Source: Alkalinema sp. CACIAM 70d (lineage in GTDB: Bacteria; Cyanobacteriota; Cyanobacteriia; Leptolyngbyales; Leptolyngbyaceae). Taken from it: DNA of 43,572 nucleotides. Under the pieces are notes generated by a model. That model ran no database searches. It was not told the origin of the DNA and saw nothing but the letters and a program-made list of their open reading frames with translations. Location of the stretch: contig MUGG01000063.1 of the NCBI GenBank assembly GCA_002148405.1, positions 1 through 43,572 of the forward strand, in the 5' to 3' direction. Shown piece after piece: positions 1 to 7,876 of the stretch (positions are counted from its first letter, which is position 1; every line of letters begins with the position of its first letter). The position numbers and the translations under genes were made by a program.

Positions 1-1
1 A

Positions 2-369
2 CGTCCTAATGTCGATGGCTTTAGCTATACAATCCCACTAAAAATATTGAAGAAAAAGATCCACAATTGCGATTTATTCACCATTGGATTAGTGAGTTGA
101 AACCCTACGGCCTAAACGAGATTTTACGAGGCGACTTGTTAACAGAAAGCACCTACCCACAACCAATTCTCGATTGGGCAGAAACTCGCAAAGTCAATGG
201 TAAAGTGGTTTCCAACCTACGCAAGCAAGTCAAGGAACGTCTGATTGCTGAAGGGGGAGAAGAATTTGAGAGTGCTCAAACAGCTAAACAAACCGTCGAG
301 AAATATAGGCAATATCACGATCGAGAATACGGCACAATGACAGCTCGTTTAGCGGAGTCTGAAGAATAA
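2..369 (+). pseudogene. Photolyase/cryptochrome-family C-terminal part, frameshifted, 5' truncated by window edge
   Basis: The last part of a flavoprotein of the photolyase/cryptochrome family. From base 2 one frame reads RPNVDGFSYTIPLKILKKK; it then must shift at the A-run near 50-58 to continue as DPQLRFIHHWISEL ... YPQPILDWAETRK to the stop at 367-369. The pattern D-P-x-x-x-F/Y-I-x-x-W-x-x-E-L followed by Y-P-x-P-I-x-D is the C-terminal helical region of photolyases. Neither frame alone is complete, because the second frame has stops at 7 and 22. So the gene is frameshifted, or the A-run is a sequencing error. The N-terminal antenna and most of the FAD domain lie outside the window. Confidence 0.6.
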
Positions 370-373
370 ACCC

Positions 374-1570
374 TTACCGCAATAATGGCCTGAGAGGTTG
401 GTGGGCTGGCGATGCAGCCCGATCGATCGAACCTGTCAGTCGATCGAGGACTTGCTGCAATACCATTGCCGTCCAGTCGATATCAGCCTCCGTCGTATGG
501 CGTCCCAGGGTTAACCGGATGCCTGTTTTTGCCACCCGATCGCTCCACCCTAAAGCCGTCAAAATAGGACTGGGCGTAATTTTACCGCTGCTACAGGCCG
601 CCCCGGCACTGATGCCAATTCCCGCCAAATTCATCTGCCGCACCAGCGTTTTGCCACTCACCTGCTCACCATCGGCCTCCGGTAGACAAAAGCTGATATG
701 GTGCGGCAGGCGATCGACTAAATCCCCTGTCGGCACCAAGGTTGAATCCGCCAACAAGTCGAACAAACGCTCGCGCAGCTGGGTTAATCGCGCAGTTTCC
801 GTCGCCATTTCTGACAGAATCAGTTCTGCTGCCAGCCCAAATCCCGCGATCGCAGGCATGGCTTGGGTGCCCGATCGCAGCTTACCTTCCTGGCCACCCC
901 CACCCAGTAGGGGCACCAATTCCACCCCCGGACGAACGTACAGAGCCCCAGCCCCCTGTGGCCCATAGAGTTTATGGCTGGACAGAGACAGGAGATCCAC
1001 GGGTAACGTTTGCACATCGATCGCTAAACGGCCCGCCACCTGCACGGCATCGGTGTGGAACAGCACATTGTGGGCACGGGCGATCGCCCCCAATTCCGCG
1101 ATTGGTTGCAGGGTGCCAATTTCACTTTGTCCCCAAATTAGGGAAATTAGCACTGTATTGGGCTGAATCGCGGCTTGCAGATCCGCTGGATCGATCCGTC
1201 CCGCTGAGTTCACCGGCAACCAAGTCACTTGCCAGCCTTCTCGCTCCAGTTGCTTGGCAGGTTCAGAAACGGCGGAATGCTCTACACTGGAAATAATTAC
1301 ATGCTGCGGCTGGCGGTACTGCCGAGCCACCCCAAAAATAGCCAGGTTATCGGACTCGGTGCCGCCGGACGTAAAGACGATCGCCTCCGCAGGTGCATTG
1401 ACCAAACGAGCCACCTGCATCCGCGCCCGTTCCAACAGCGTGGCCGATCGATTGCCCCAGGTGTGCAAGCTAGAGGGGTTGCCCCATTGCTCCGCCATCA
1501 CCTGCTGCATCAGAGAAATCACCTCCGATCGGGGGGGCGTAGTTGCACTATAGTCCAGGTAGATCTGCAT
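374..1570 (-). CDS. Cysteine desulfurase (NifS/IscS family)
   Basis: A PLP enzyme that removes sulfur from cysteine for iron-sulfur clusters and other thio-cofactors, in the cytosol. The start MQIYLDYSATTP is typical of the family. The PLP lysine lies in SSHKLYGPQG (about residue 200) and the catalytic cysteine in GAACSSGK (about residue 325). Length is about 398 aa, normal for the family. I place the start at 1570 because the family begins MxxYLDxxATT and a GGGAG sequence lies upstream; an in-frame ATG at 1597 would add nine residues. It converges with the photolyase fragment with only 4 bases between. IscS-like group I is favoured over SufS because of the short active-site loop, but the subtype is inferred. 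Confidence 0.93.
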   Translation of the reverse strand: MQIYLDYSATTPPRSEVISLMQQVMAEQWGNPSSLHTWGNRSATLLERARMQVARLVNAPAEAIVFTSGGTESDNLAIFGVARQYRQPQHVIISSVEHSAVSEPAKQLEREGWQVTWLPVNSAGRIDPADLQAAIQPNTVLISLIWGQSEIGTLQPIAELGAIARAHNVLFHTDAVQVAGRLAIDVQTLPVDLLSLSSHKLYGPQGAGALYVRPGVELVPLLGGGGQEGKLRSGTQAMPAIAGFGLAAELILSEMATETARLTQLRERLFDLLADSTLVPTGDLVDRLPHHISFCLPEADGEQVSGKTLVRQMNLAGIGISAGAACSSGKITPSPILTALGWSDRVAKTGIRLTLGRHTTEADIDWTAMVLQQVLDRLTGSIDRAASPAHQPLRPLLR

Positions 1571-1772
1571 GGAAATCGGTCTCCCATTCACGGCCATTTC
1601 TATTGTCTGCGGAGATGTCCGGAATTAGCGAATTTTTCTATGATGATATTAGAAGAATAATTGAAGTAACGGCCTGAATCAGGTTCTTCACTCTTGATTT
1701 CAGGCAGATTTCGATTCTTTTATCAAGCAATAATCTGCGGATTCCCCCCTAATTCTGGATCGATACTTTCTC

Positions 1773-2444
1773 ATGATGGCTCGAATTCTAATTTTTGCTG
1801 GTCTTTCCATACTCCTATTCTCGTTACAATCTCCCGCCTGGGCCGATCTCAATGCCAAGGTTGTTTCCATCGGTGATGGCGACACGATCACCGTTCAACA
1901 GGGCAATGCAAAAACAACAGTGCGACTAGCCTGTATTGATGCGGCTGAAATGAAGCAAGGCAATTGGGGAGCACAGTCTAAGCGGCAGTTACAAAGCTTT
2001 TTACCGATCGGGCAAACGGTGAGAATCCGAGATGTGGAAAAGGATAAGTACGGTCGGTTAGTCGGTGAAATTTTTGTTGGAAATAAATCGATCAATTTAG
2101 AAATGGTGAATGCTGGCGAGGCCGTAGTCTATCGCCAATATCTGAGTGCCTGTCCCGATAATCAGCGCCAATACCTGAATGCGGAACGTTGGGCCAAGGC
2201 CGAAAAACGAGGGTTCTGGAATCAGGCCAATCCGGTCATGCCCTGGGATTTCCGCCATGGCAAATCGACCACCACACCCAGAACGCAGCCCCAACAGCAA
2301 TTTCCAGCCTGTGTGAACTCGGATTGTGATTGTAAGGATTTCTCCAGCCGTGAGGAAGCTGAAGCGGTATTTCGCGCCTTTCCGGGTGATCCGTTTCGGC
2401 TAGATGGCGATCGGGATGGTATTCCCTGCGAGAGTTTGCGGTAA
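1773..2444 (+). CDS. Secreted SNase-like nuclease with Excalibur domain
   Basis: Predicted exported nuclease of the staphylococcal nuclease (thermonuclease) fold. Residues 1-24 form a signal peptide ending SPAWA. The SNase domain (about 25-150) shows VSIGDGDTITV, RLACIDAAE and DKYGRLVGEIF, giving the Ca-binding Asp and Arg/Glu catalytic positions. After a Gln/Thr-rich linker the C-terminus (about 175-223) is an Excalibur domain with the calcium-binding pattern DGDRDGIPCE. Two adjacent ATGs (1773 and 1776) are possible starts. A hairpin terminator follows at 2451. Confidence 0.88.
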   Translation: MMARILIFAGLSILLFSLQSPAWADLNAKVVSIGDGDTITVQQGNAKTTVRLACIDAAEMKQGNWGAQSKRQLQSFLPIGQTVRIRDVEKDKYGRLVGEIFVGNKSINLEMVNAGEAVVYRQYLSACPDNQRQYLNAERWAKAEKRGFWNQANPVMPWDFRHGKSTTTPRTQPQQQFPACVNSDCDCKDFSSREEAEAVFRAFPGDPFRLDGDRDGIPCESLR

Positions 2445-2450
2445 GGCTGA

Positions 2451-2478
2451 GGAGGGACGCATTGTTTTTTGTCCCTCC
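2451..2478 (+). terminator. Hairpin terminator after the SNase gene
   Basis: An 8 bp perfect stem, GGAGGGAC (2451-2458) with GTCCCTCC (2471-2478), seven bases past the stop codon and followed by a T-rich stretch (CATTTTG). It also lies between convergent genes. Confidence 0.6.
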
Positions 2479-2544
2479 CATTTTGTCCTTCCTGCTAGGA
2501 GGATGGATTAGTGGAACCTTGGTTTGGGGTGCAAATTGCCCGGT

Positions 2545-4293
2545 CTACTGACTTGGGGCGACTGGCTTCGGTTTGAGCTGCCAAACTTGGTTCCACTCAT
2601 CCTGAAAAACTAGATGACCTTGCCAAGGGTAAGTTGCTTCAAACCGATGGCGAAACTGCTCAGAAAGATTCATCATAAAAAGGCTCTGAAATCCCTCTGG
2701 AACCCCTCGATCGGGGAATGTGTCACTCACTTTCGGTAAAAGCCAAAAGTGAATTGTGGGATTGAGTAAATAACTCAGAGATACCATGCTGGCCGGATTG
2801 TAGATATCTCCATCGGTAACAACCAAAGGCCGATCGCTGCGATTCAAAATTTCTGCAATCTGTGCATAGTTAGAATTGACAACTTTATTCCACCAAGTAT
2901 TGGCTTGGCTATAGACCCCACAAGAGCCAACGCCAGCCGCCATTAAACCAATGCACCCAGCGATGACCAGTCCCCGTTTCCATTTCGGAAAAACCGCCCA
3001 AGTTTTCAGGAGAAGGTGGGTGAAGCAATAAACTACAGCCAATTGAATCCCTATAAAGCAAGGAATCAGATAGCGATTTACTGTGAACCGTTGTCCGCCT
3101 AGGAGCAGATCAGGAAGTCCTAAAAGGAGAGTGGTTCCAGCAATCAAGGTTACTACAAATCCCCAAACTGCCTTGGAAGATGTTCGATATAGATTAAAGA
3201 GCGAGTATAGCTGAAGACTCAAGAATGGAATTGCACAGATATAAATCCATGGATTATTGAAACCAAAATTAAAATCTATAAAAATACGGCTGAAATTTGC
3301 AATAAAGAGTTCTAGGCTAGAAATCCATGGCAATGGAAGACCAATCCAATTCGTTGTCTGATGAAGGGTATCTTTAGAAACCACCATAAAATAAAGCCAA
3401 GGCGTGAAGAGTACGCCGACACCGATTAAGCTGACTAGGCAAGCAATAATCCGATTCCTACCGTCTAGCCATTCTTTCCAATTCACTGGTTTCCAGGTAA
3501 GCCGTTGTTTGAATGCAAGTAACTGTTGAAAAGTGAAGGATCGTCTCAAGCCACCCGATTGGGAACGGAGCGTTTTTCTATTGCCAGAAATGCAATCGAC
3601 CAACAGAACATAGAAACAATGGCTGATTGCAATTCCTAAAGTAAAGAGGGATGTGTAGCTCGCAACTAGCATAGAAAGTGCGTACAGGCCCCAGTTTTGC
3701 CAGGAGGACGATCGGATCGCCTTGAGTAATAACGCACTACTTACCAGAACCAGTGCAGTCCATAGCCCATATTGCCGTGCCTCTTGTGCATAGATGAGGT
3801 GGACTGGAGACACCGCAAATACACCGATCGCCACCCAGCCATAGACCGCAGATCCAAAAAGCTCTAAACAGAGCCAATATAACGCTGGAAAAATCGCCAA
3901 ACTCAAAAAAGCGGATAACCCACGAATGAAGGCGATTGAGGTTCCACCGAGCTTAGCGCCAGCGTAGATCAGCAGATAGTAGAGCGGTGGATGTTGGGCA
4001 TCTTCCAGACCTTTGCGAACCAACATATCCTGTAAAGTCAGGGAGGGTGCAAAGTGCTGATAGGTTAATAAATCTTTCGCCTGTACAATTTTGCCGTTAA
4101 ATAAATCTTTCGTCAGATATCGCCCTGGGTGAGCGGTGATCACGAGAGAGGTATAGACTTCATCGTGCCAATAGACCTTGCGATCGAGGTGTAGAAATCG
4201 GAAACAAATGGCCAAGATTAATCCAGCAATCCCAATCCAACGGACTACTTTCAAGAGCCGGGATCGCTGGGGGATCATACGCTGGGACATCAT
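2545..4293 (-). CDS. Multi-pass membrane glycosyltransferase (ArnT/PMT-like, GT-C)
   Basis: A 582-residue integral membrane protein with about 10-12 hydrophobic segments. After the first membrane helix the first periplasmic loop contains WHDEVYTSLVI, the acidic D-E motif that GT-C enzymes of the ArnT/PMT type use to bind polyprenyl-phosphate sugars. A later loop carries AQEARQYGLWTAL, another family hallmark. It probably transfers a sugar from a lipid carrier to a cell-envelope acceptor, but substrate and acceptor are unknown. The C-terminal about 90 residues are soluble. It stands alone, divergent from the small ORF at 4512. Confidence 0.8.
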   Translation of the reverse strand: MMSQRMIPQRSRLLKVVRWIGIAGLILAICFRFLHLDRKVYWHDEVYTSLVITAHPGRYLTKDLFNGKIVQAKDLLTYQHFAPSLTLQDMLVRKGLEDAQHPPLYYLLIYAGAKLGGTSIAFIRGLSAFLSLAIFPALYWLCLELFGSAVYGWVAIGVFAVSPVHLIYAQEARQYGLWTALVLVSSALLLKAIRSSSWQNWGLYALSMLVASYTSLFTLGIAISHCFYVLLVDCISGNRKTLRSQSGGLRRSFTFQQLLAFKQRLTWKPVNWKEWLDGRNRIIACLVSLIGVGVLFTPWLYFMVVSKDTLHQTTNWIGLPLPWISSLELFIANFSRIFIDFNFGFNNPWIYICAIPFLSLQLYSLFNLYRTSSKAVWGFVVTLIAGTTLLLGLPDLLLGGQRFTVNRYLIPCFIGIQLAVVYCFTHLLLKTWAVFPKWKRGLVIAGCIGLMAAGVGSCGVYSQANTWWNKVVNSNYAQIAEILNRSDRPLVVTDGDIYNPASMVSLSYLLNPTIHFWLLPKVSDTFPDRGVPEGFQSLFMMNLSEQFRHRFEATYPWQGHLVFQDEWNQVWQLKPKPVAPSQ

Positions 4294-4442
4294 ACAGAGT
4301 GAACCTGTGGATAGGACATGTCAGTGAAGGGAACTTGTGAAACTGCTCGGGGAACTTGATGGGAGAACGTAATGAGAGAACGTGAAAGTAACTAATAACT
4401 AGCTCAAAGCAGATCTAGATTATCAATTTTTCGGAATTCCCC

Positions 4443-4480
4443 TTGACAGATTTGAAGAAGCAGATTACACATGTAGTATA
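4443..4480 (+). promoter_or_regulatory. Promoter candidate with ATGTAGTAT motif
   Basis: TTGACA at 4443-4448, a -10-like TACACA at 4466-4471 (17 bp spacing), directly followed by ATGTAGTAT (4471-4479). The same nonamer sits over the -10 of the promoters at 6360 and, inverted, at 26085, so it may be a shared operator. Confidence 0.5.
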
Positions 4481-4511
4481 GAAATTAGTAGGTTAAGAGG
4501 TCGAGCCTTCT

Positions 4512-4811
4512 ATGTTGCGTACTTTCTCCCATACCTTATCAAGCCACCGTAGCCAGCGTCCCAGCCTGGGAAGTTTTGGCGCGAGCGTAGGATCAGGCTT
4601 TGGGCGACTGTCTCAAGTCAGCGTAGAAAGCCATCCCGCGATCGATTGCCACAAACCCGCCATGGTAGGCGCGATCGAAGCCACGATCGACTCTGCGATC
4701 GAATCAACCATTTCCCGTCAAGATTGGGTCGGTGAAGGTCGGCCAAATCTAAGAACATATCTACCCAAAACGAATCGAAAATGCGGGGCACGCAGGCGAA
4801 AAGCGTGCTGA
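4512..4811 (+). CDS. Hypothetical 99-aa basic, Ser-rich protein or leader ORF
   Basis: I do not recognise this protein. It begins 32 bases after a good promoter (4443) and is preceded by a weak AAGAGG ribosome site. The product is rich in Ser, Gly and Arg (LGSFGASVGSGFGRLS) with a basic tail RKCGARRRKAC; no domain or membrane segment is visible. It contains several CGATCG words, which can produce spurious reading frames. A strong terminator follows at 4840, before the HNH gene, so this ORF may be a leader controlling read-through. Similar short ORFs follow the related promoters at 6360 and 26085. Confidence 0.35.
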   Translation: MLRTFSHTLSSHRSQRPSLGSFGASVGSGFGRLSQVSVESHPAIDCHKPAMVGAIEATIDSAIESTISRQDWVGEGRPNLRTYLPKTNRKCGARRRKAC

Positions 4812-4839
4812 TTAGTTCAAGCTAGTGCGACAAGCCCTA

Positions 4840-4881
4840 AGCCCCGCTCCTGGAACATGACCAGAGCGGGGCTCATTTTTT
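4840..4881 (+). terminator. Strong rho-independent terminator or attenuator before the HNH gene
   Basis: A 10 bp GC-rich perfect stem, AGCCCCGCTC (4840-4849) with GAGCGGGGCT (4864-4873), followed by CATTTTTT. It lies between the ORF ending at 4811 and the HNH gene start at 4897, so it may separate or attenuate transcription into that gene. Confidence 0.8.
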
Positions 4882-4896
4882 AGAGGAGTGTGAGCG

Positions 4897-5421
4897 ATGC
4901 AACCGTTACACCGTCCACCCTATCCATCGATCCTCCAGAACACAGTCGTGGTGTTCTCCAAAAACTACCTGCCCCTGAGCCGCATCTCCATCAAACGGGC
5001 GATCGCGCTTCTCGTCACTGGACAGGCAGAACCCGTGGATTTCACAACCAACCAATGCTTTGAGGTACGCTCTCCCAACTTGGTTCTCCAGGTGCCTGAG
5101 CACATCCGCCTCACCTTTGGCAATCCAGAGCGGCATTGGAAAGTTCCTCCGGTCAATCGGCGTGGCGTACTACAACGAGATCATCACACCTGCCAATACT
5201 GCGGCAGCAAAAAGAAACTCACGCTAGACCACGTTATTCCCCGATCGAAGGGTGGCCAACACAGTTGGGACAACGTCGTTGCAGCTTGCGAGCAATGTAA
5301 CGGCCAAAAGGGCGACAAACTTCTGCACGAAACTAGTATGAAGTTACGCAATCGGCCCAAAGCCCCGGTGCATCCAGCAGTCCTGTTCGCAGATCAATTT
5401 TGGAAGAATCAATCAGATTAA
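4897..5421 (+). CDS. HNH endonuclease family protein
   Basis: A 174-residue protein with a C-terminal HNH nuclease domain. The first about 75 residues are the region often seen in cyanobacterial members (VVVFSKNYLPLSRISIKRAI). The nuclease domain (about 88-150) has the zinc pairs CQYCG and CEQCNGQKGD, the D-H of LDHVIPRSKGG, and the N of SWDNVVAAC. RBS GAGGAG lies 11 bases before the ATG. Such proteins are usually chromosomal single genes of unclear role (DNA nicking, repair or homing); no intron or intein is seen around it. Confidence 0.88.
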   Translation: MQPLHRPPYPSILQNTVVVFSKNYLPLSRISIKRAIALLVTGQAEPVDFTTNQCFEVRSPNLVLQVPEHIRLTFGNPERHWKVPPVNRRGVLQRDHHTCQYCGSKKKLTLDHVIPRSKGGQHSWDNVVAACEQCNGQKGDKLLHETSMKLRNRPKAPVHPAVLFADQFWKNQSD

Positions 5422-5602
5422 ATCCCAGGAGGAACGGCCCGATCGGTCAATGAATTTAACAAATAATGCTACGAAGATTTCGAGCGTCAATGCAAGCGAG
5501 TCATGGAATAAAGTCTTGAAGTGATTTGTAAGAAATTGATTGTAGCAAAGTTTTTCATCCATTGCCGATCTTCGTCTCCTCCCAACGCCAAGGAGAAGAC
5601 CC

Positions 5603-5992
5603 ATGCTGAAACTGACCTACACTGACGTTGGATTAACCTTAGAGCGGTTGGCGGGTGCGCTGGAATCGGTGGTTGCTCAGCGCGTCATCTTAGCCATGCG
5701 AGTGGGACAAACCATATCGGTAGAACCCAGTCGGGCTGCGTTTCTCGTCCCGATCGATCACCCTTGCTTTAACCATCTGGTGCAAGCCATTCATGAAGTG
5801 CAAGGTCAAGAGATCAGCCTCTGTGTTGTAGATGATGATTTTGCGGAAATTAGCCTCCAAGGATTCTGGTTAGCAGCAACCCGCGAAGCCCACGAAGGGA
5901 TGTTTATCTGCACCTTGGCCGATCGGGTCGAGTTCTTCATTCACAAACTCTGGCAAGCCGACCCTCGCAATCTCTCTTCGATCGCTCAATAG
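5603..5992 (+). CDS. alr0857-like conserved cyanobacterial protein
   Basis: A 129-aa soluble protein starting MLKLTYTDVGLTLERLAGALESVVAQRVILAMRVG when read in two overlapping pieces. This N-terminus resembles the cyanobacterial alr0857 family as I remember it; function is unknown. It has RBS AAGGAG 9 bases before the ATG. There is no signal peptide, membrane segment or recognisable catalytic motif. The C-terminal half has the alternating pattern of a small alpha/beta fold. It stands alone, about 180 bases after the HNH gene, with no clear operon link. Confidence 0.6.
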   Translation: MLKLTYTDVGLTLERLAGALESVVAQRVILAMRVGQTISVEPSRAAFLVPIDHPCFNHLVQAIHEVQGQEISLCVVDDDFAEISLQGFWLAATREAHEGMFICTLADRVEFFIHKLWQADPRNLSSIAQ

Positions 5993-6359
5993 AAATAATG
6001 ACGTGATCGTTGTTACTGGAGTAGACGCAAGGTGTATCCGGTAGAGATTTGCTACTACTCGATTTCTTAAACATCGATCGAGGATTGAACTGTTCGTCAT
6101 CTTAAATCTATTGGGGATGTGAATTACTACGTCTCCAGTAGATTATGCTGCCAATTCTGGAAATTCAAAAATGCGTTTTCAGGAAATGCTGAAGTTCTGA
6201 TTTCAGTAGGAAATGGCACGATCGACATACTACAAGTCGATCGCAGTCAAAGGGCGTTTATTTTGAGCAGGTCAAGGCTATTTAGATCACCTGAAAAGCT
6301 TTCACAATGAGCGATTTGATTAACTCTCAAAAAAACTCGAAAAAAATTTCCAAAACCCC
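5993..6359. other. Non-coding stretch upstream of the tRNA-array promoter
   Basis: About 370 bases without a convincing gene. It is AT-rich toward its end. No tRNA or repeat is recognised; the promoter at 6360 begins directly after it. Confidence 0.4.
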
Positions 6360-6398
6360 TTGACACTTCCGAAAACCACAATGTAGTATATGTAGTAT
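6360..6398 (+). promoter_or_regulatory. Promoter of the tRNA array with tandem ATGTAGTAT motif
   Basis: TTGACA (6360-6365), 18 bp, TAGTAT (6384-6389). The nonamer ATGTAGTAT is present twice in exact tandem (6381-6389 and 6390-6398), one copy covering the -10. This is the best promoter upstream of the tRNA genes and probably drives the leader ORF at 6425 and the array behind it. Confidence 0.65.
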
Positions 6399-6424
6399 CA
6401 GGAAAGCGAAAAGGAGCCAACACA

Positions 6425-6652
6425 ATGAAACGCTCAACCGCAGTCCTTCCATTCAACCCCACTCCTGGACAAGCATCTTCTACCTTGTCCCCTGAGCAAC
6501 CACTAGCCTCCAGTCAAAAACGCAGGTACGCAGGTGCTCAACCCACCGAGCAGGGGTTTCAAAAATCAAAACGGTTGAACCAAGAAAAAACAGCAGAAGC
6601 CTTTCGGCGAGTAGCAACCATCTATACGCTGGAGCGACGGTGCTTCTTCTAG
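6425..6652 (+). CDS. Small 75-aa protein, leader ORF of the tRNA array
   Basis: Unrecognised protein, but it has a strong ribosome site (AAGGAG, 9 bases before ATG) right behind the promoter at 6360. The sequence is Ser/Thr/Pro/Gln-rich in the first half and basic in the second (FQKSKRLNQEKTAEAFRRV). No domain is visible. It is the only ORF between the promoter and the first tRNA (6834), so it is either a real small protein or a translated leader. The ORF at 4512 occupies the same place after a related promoter. Confidence 0.5.
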   Translation: MKRSTAVLPFNPTPGQASSTLSPEQPLASSQKRRYAGAQPTEQGFQKSKRLNQEKTAEAFRRVATIYTLERRCFF

Positions 6653-6833
6653 AGAACTGAACGGCGCGATCGTATTGCGCAATCCATCTTTAAATTTTTC
6701 CAACACTCACTTGAACCTTGAAAATTCAATAAATTTAAATGCCACAATTTCTGAAGTGTGAACGATGAAGGCTGAAGTCGGAACTGACAAGTCCATTCAA
6801 ACTTCTTGATTCCTTCTCGTTCATACTTTCTCT

Positions 6834-6906
6834 GGGGATGTAGCTTAGCGGCTAAAGCGCTTGTCTGTCGAACAAGAGATCGCGGGTTCGAATCCCGTCT
6901 TCCTCG
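6834..6906 (+). tRNA. tRNA-Asp(GUC)
   Basis: First gene of the array. Anticodon arm CTTGT-CTGTCGA-ACAAG gives GUC. T-arm loop TTCGAAT. Acceptor GGGGATG pairs with CTTCCTC with one T-T mismatch. Discriminator G73 as usual for Asp. CCA is not encoded. Confidence 0.9.
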
Positions 6907-6963
6907 CCTTGAGTCCAAAACGGTGTTGTTTTGCGTGTCTCGTTGCAACACCTAGACTCTCCC

Positions 6964-7040
6964 AGCCTCGTGGACGACTAGAAAAGTCGCGCTGATTCTC
7001 AGTCAGCGAGAAGCGGGTGCAACTCCCGTCGGGGCTCCCA
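6964..7040 (+). tRNA. tRNA-Glu(CUC)
   Basis: Acceptor AGCCTCG pairs with CGGGGCT. Anticodon arm GCTGA-TTCTCAG-TCAGC gives CUC. T-loop TGCAACT. The discriminator reads C, unusual for Glu, and CCA is encoded. Confidence 0.8.
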
Positions 7041-7045
7041 ATCTT

Positions 7046-7120
7046 ATCCAGGTAGCCAAGTAGTAAGGCGATGGTCTGCAAAACCATTCATCGTGGGTGC
7101 AATTCCCACTCTGGATTCCA
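7046..7120 (+). tRNA. tRNA-Cys(GCA)
   Basis: Acceptor ATCCAGG/TCTGGAT. Anticodon arm ATGGT-CTGCAAA-ACCAT. T-loop TGCAATT. U73, the Cys identity base, is present and CCA is encoded. Confidence 0.87.
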
Positions 7121-7121
7121 A

Positions 7122-7196
7122 TGCAGTGTAGCTCAATAGCGGAGCAGCAAGCTCATAACTTGACGGGTGTGGGTGCAATTCCCACCACTGCGACCA
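7122..7196 (+). tRNA. tRNA-Met(CAU)
   Basis: Acceptor TGCAGTG/CACTGCG (T1-G72 wobble). Anticodon loop CTCATAA gives CAU in a 4 bp CAAG/CTTG stem. T-loop TGCAATT. A73 and an encoded CCA. It could instead be a lysidine-modified Ile tRNA; the sequence does not decide this. Confidence 0.82.
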
Positions 7197-7197
7197 A

Positions 7198-7271
7198 ACC
7201 GGAATCGCGTAATGGTCTAAGCGCGTCGGTCTCCAAAACCGAAAGTCTGGGTTCAAATCCTAGTTCCGGTG
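7198..7271 (+). tRNA. tRNA-Trp(CCA)
   Basis: Acceptor ACCGGAA/TTCCGGT. Anticodon arm TCGGT-CTCCAAA-ACCGA. G73 as expected for Trp. T-loop TTCAAAT. Only one base separates it from tRNA-Met. Confidence 0.9.
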
Positions 7272-7272
7272 T

Positions 7273-7286
7273 GGGCTGTATAGCCC
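7273..7286 (+). other. Spacer hairpin
   Basis: GGGCT-GTAT-AGCCC, a 5 bp hairpin with a 4-base loop between tRNA-Trp and the Y-like RNA. One of several short hairpins filling tRNA spacers; possibly a processing signal. Confidence 0.4.
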
Positions 7287-7296
7287 TTCTAGAAAT

Positions 7297-7468
7297 GGCT
7301 CCGTGCCCTAAATCAAGAAGCCTACAAACTGGTAACAATTGATCTGAAAAATCAATGAGTTGGTTCGAATCCAACAGCCTCCACCAAATTGATTCCTACA
7401 ACATTAGTTCAATGGATTCATCGGACAGGGAGGCTGAAAAAAACAGCTTCTTAAACTTGCACGGAGCC
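7297..7468 (+). ncRNA. Y RNA-like RNA A with permuted Phe-anticodon tRNA module
   Basis: Terminal helix of 10 bp: GGCTCCGTGC (7297-7306) with GCACGGAGCC (7459-7468). Conserved CCTAA and AAACTTG flank it inside. Second helix GAAGC (7317-7321)/GCTTC (7446-7450). The inner module has an anticodon-like arm TTGAT-CTGAAAA-ATCAA (anticodon GAA, Phe), a T-arm GTTGG-TTCGAAT-CCAAC, and the acceptor 3' strand AGCCTCC plus ACCA (7376-7386). The matching 5' strand GGAGGCT lies downstream (7429-7435). So the tRNA module is circularly permuted, here opened in the D-arm, and no good 5' half of a D-arm is seen. Y RNA identity rests on the shared ends and the Ro60 gene in this window. Confidence 0.72.
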
Positions 7469-7476
7469 TCTAACCT

Positions 7477-7550
7477 GGTGCTGTAGACAAATTGGTAAAG
7501 TCACAGGGCTTTCAATCCTGGGTTTGCGGGTTCGATCCCCGTCAGCACTG
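7477..7550 (+). tRNA. tRNA-Glu(UUC)
   Basis: Acceptor GGTGCTG/CAGCACT with G1-U72. Anticodon arm CAGGG-CTTTCAA-TCCTG gives UUC. T-loop TTCGATC, G73. It starts 8 bases after Y-like RNA A. Confidence 0.87.
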
Positions 7551-7564
7551 CCAAATTTTTATCT

Positions 7565-7648
7565 GGGTCAGTATCCAAGCCTGGTTGAAGGAAGCCGTCT
7601 GTAAAACGGATGCTCATTGCCGCGTAGGTTCAAATCCTACCTGACCTA
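7565..7648 (+). tRNA. tRNA-Tyr(GUA)
   Basis: Class II tRNA. Acceptor GGGTCAG/CTGACCT (G1-U72). Anticodon arm GCCGT-CTGTAAA-ACGGA. Long variable arm of about 13 nt, as bacterial Tyr tRNAs have. T-loop TTCAAAT, A73. Confidence 0.9.
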
Positions 7649-7676
7649 TCGGTGGTTGTGGCCATCGAAATTGAGT

Positions 7677-7759
7677 GGAGAATAAATCGATCGGGCGATC
7701 GGCGCTGTTTGCTAAACAGATGGGGTTAGTTGCCTGTGGTTCGAGTCCACTGTTCTCCG
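7677..7759 (+). tRNA. tRNA-Ser(GCU)
   Basis: Class II tRNA with a long variable arm. Acceptor GGAGAAT/GTTCTCC. Anticodon arm GCTGT-TTGCTAA-ACAGA. T-loop TTCGAGT, G73 as in Ser tRNAs. Confidence 0.88.
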
Positions 7760-7763
7760 CCTT

Positions 7764-7837
7764 GAGAATGTGGTGTAGTTGGATAACACGTTGGTCTACG
7801 AAACCAAAGACTGTAGGTTCAAGCCCTACCATTCTCG
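7764..7837 (+). tRNA. tRNA-Arg(ACG)
   Basis: Acceptor GAGAATG/CATTCTC. Anticodon arm TTGGT-CTACGAA-ACCAA, so A34 would need conversion to inosine by TadA. T-loop TTCAAGC, G73. Confidence 0.9.
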
Positions 7838-7839
7838 TT

Positions 7840-7869
7840 GTTAGGAATGTTGCTCCTTGCATTTCTAAC
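7840..7869 (+). other. Spacer hairpin
   Basis: GTTAGGAATG pairs with CATTTCTAAC (10 bp, one G-T), filling almost the whole spacer between tRNA-Arg and tRNA-Phe. Confidence 0.45.
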
Positions 7870-7876
7870 ATTATTT

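Noticed and set aside
4897..5421. HNH protein as an intron-encoded or inteinic homing enzyme
   Set aside because: No split host gene or intron structure surrounds it; it has its own ribosome site and resembles free-standing cyanobacterial HNH proteins.
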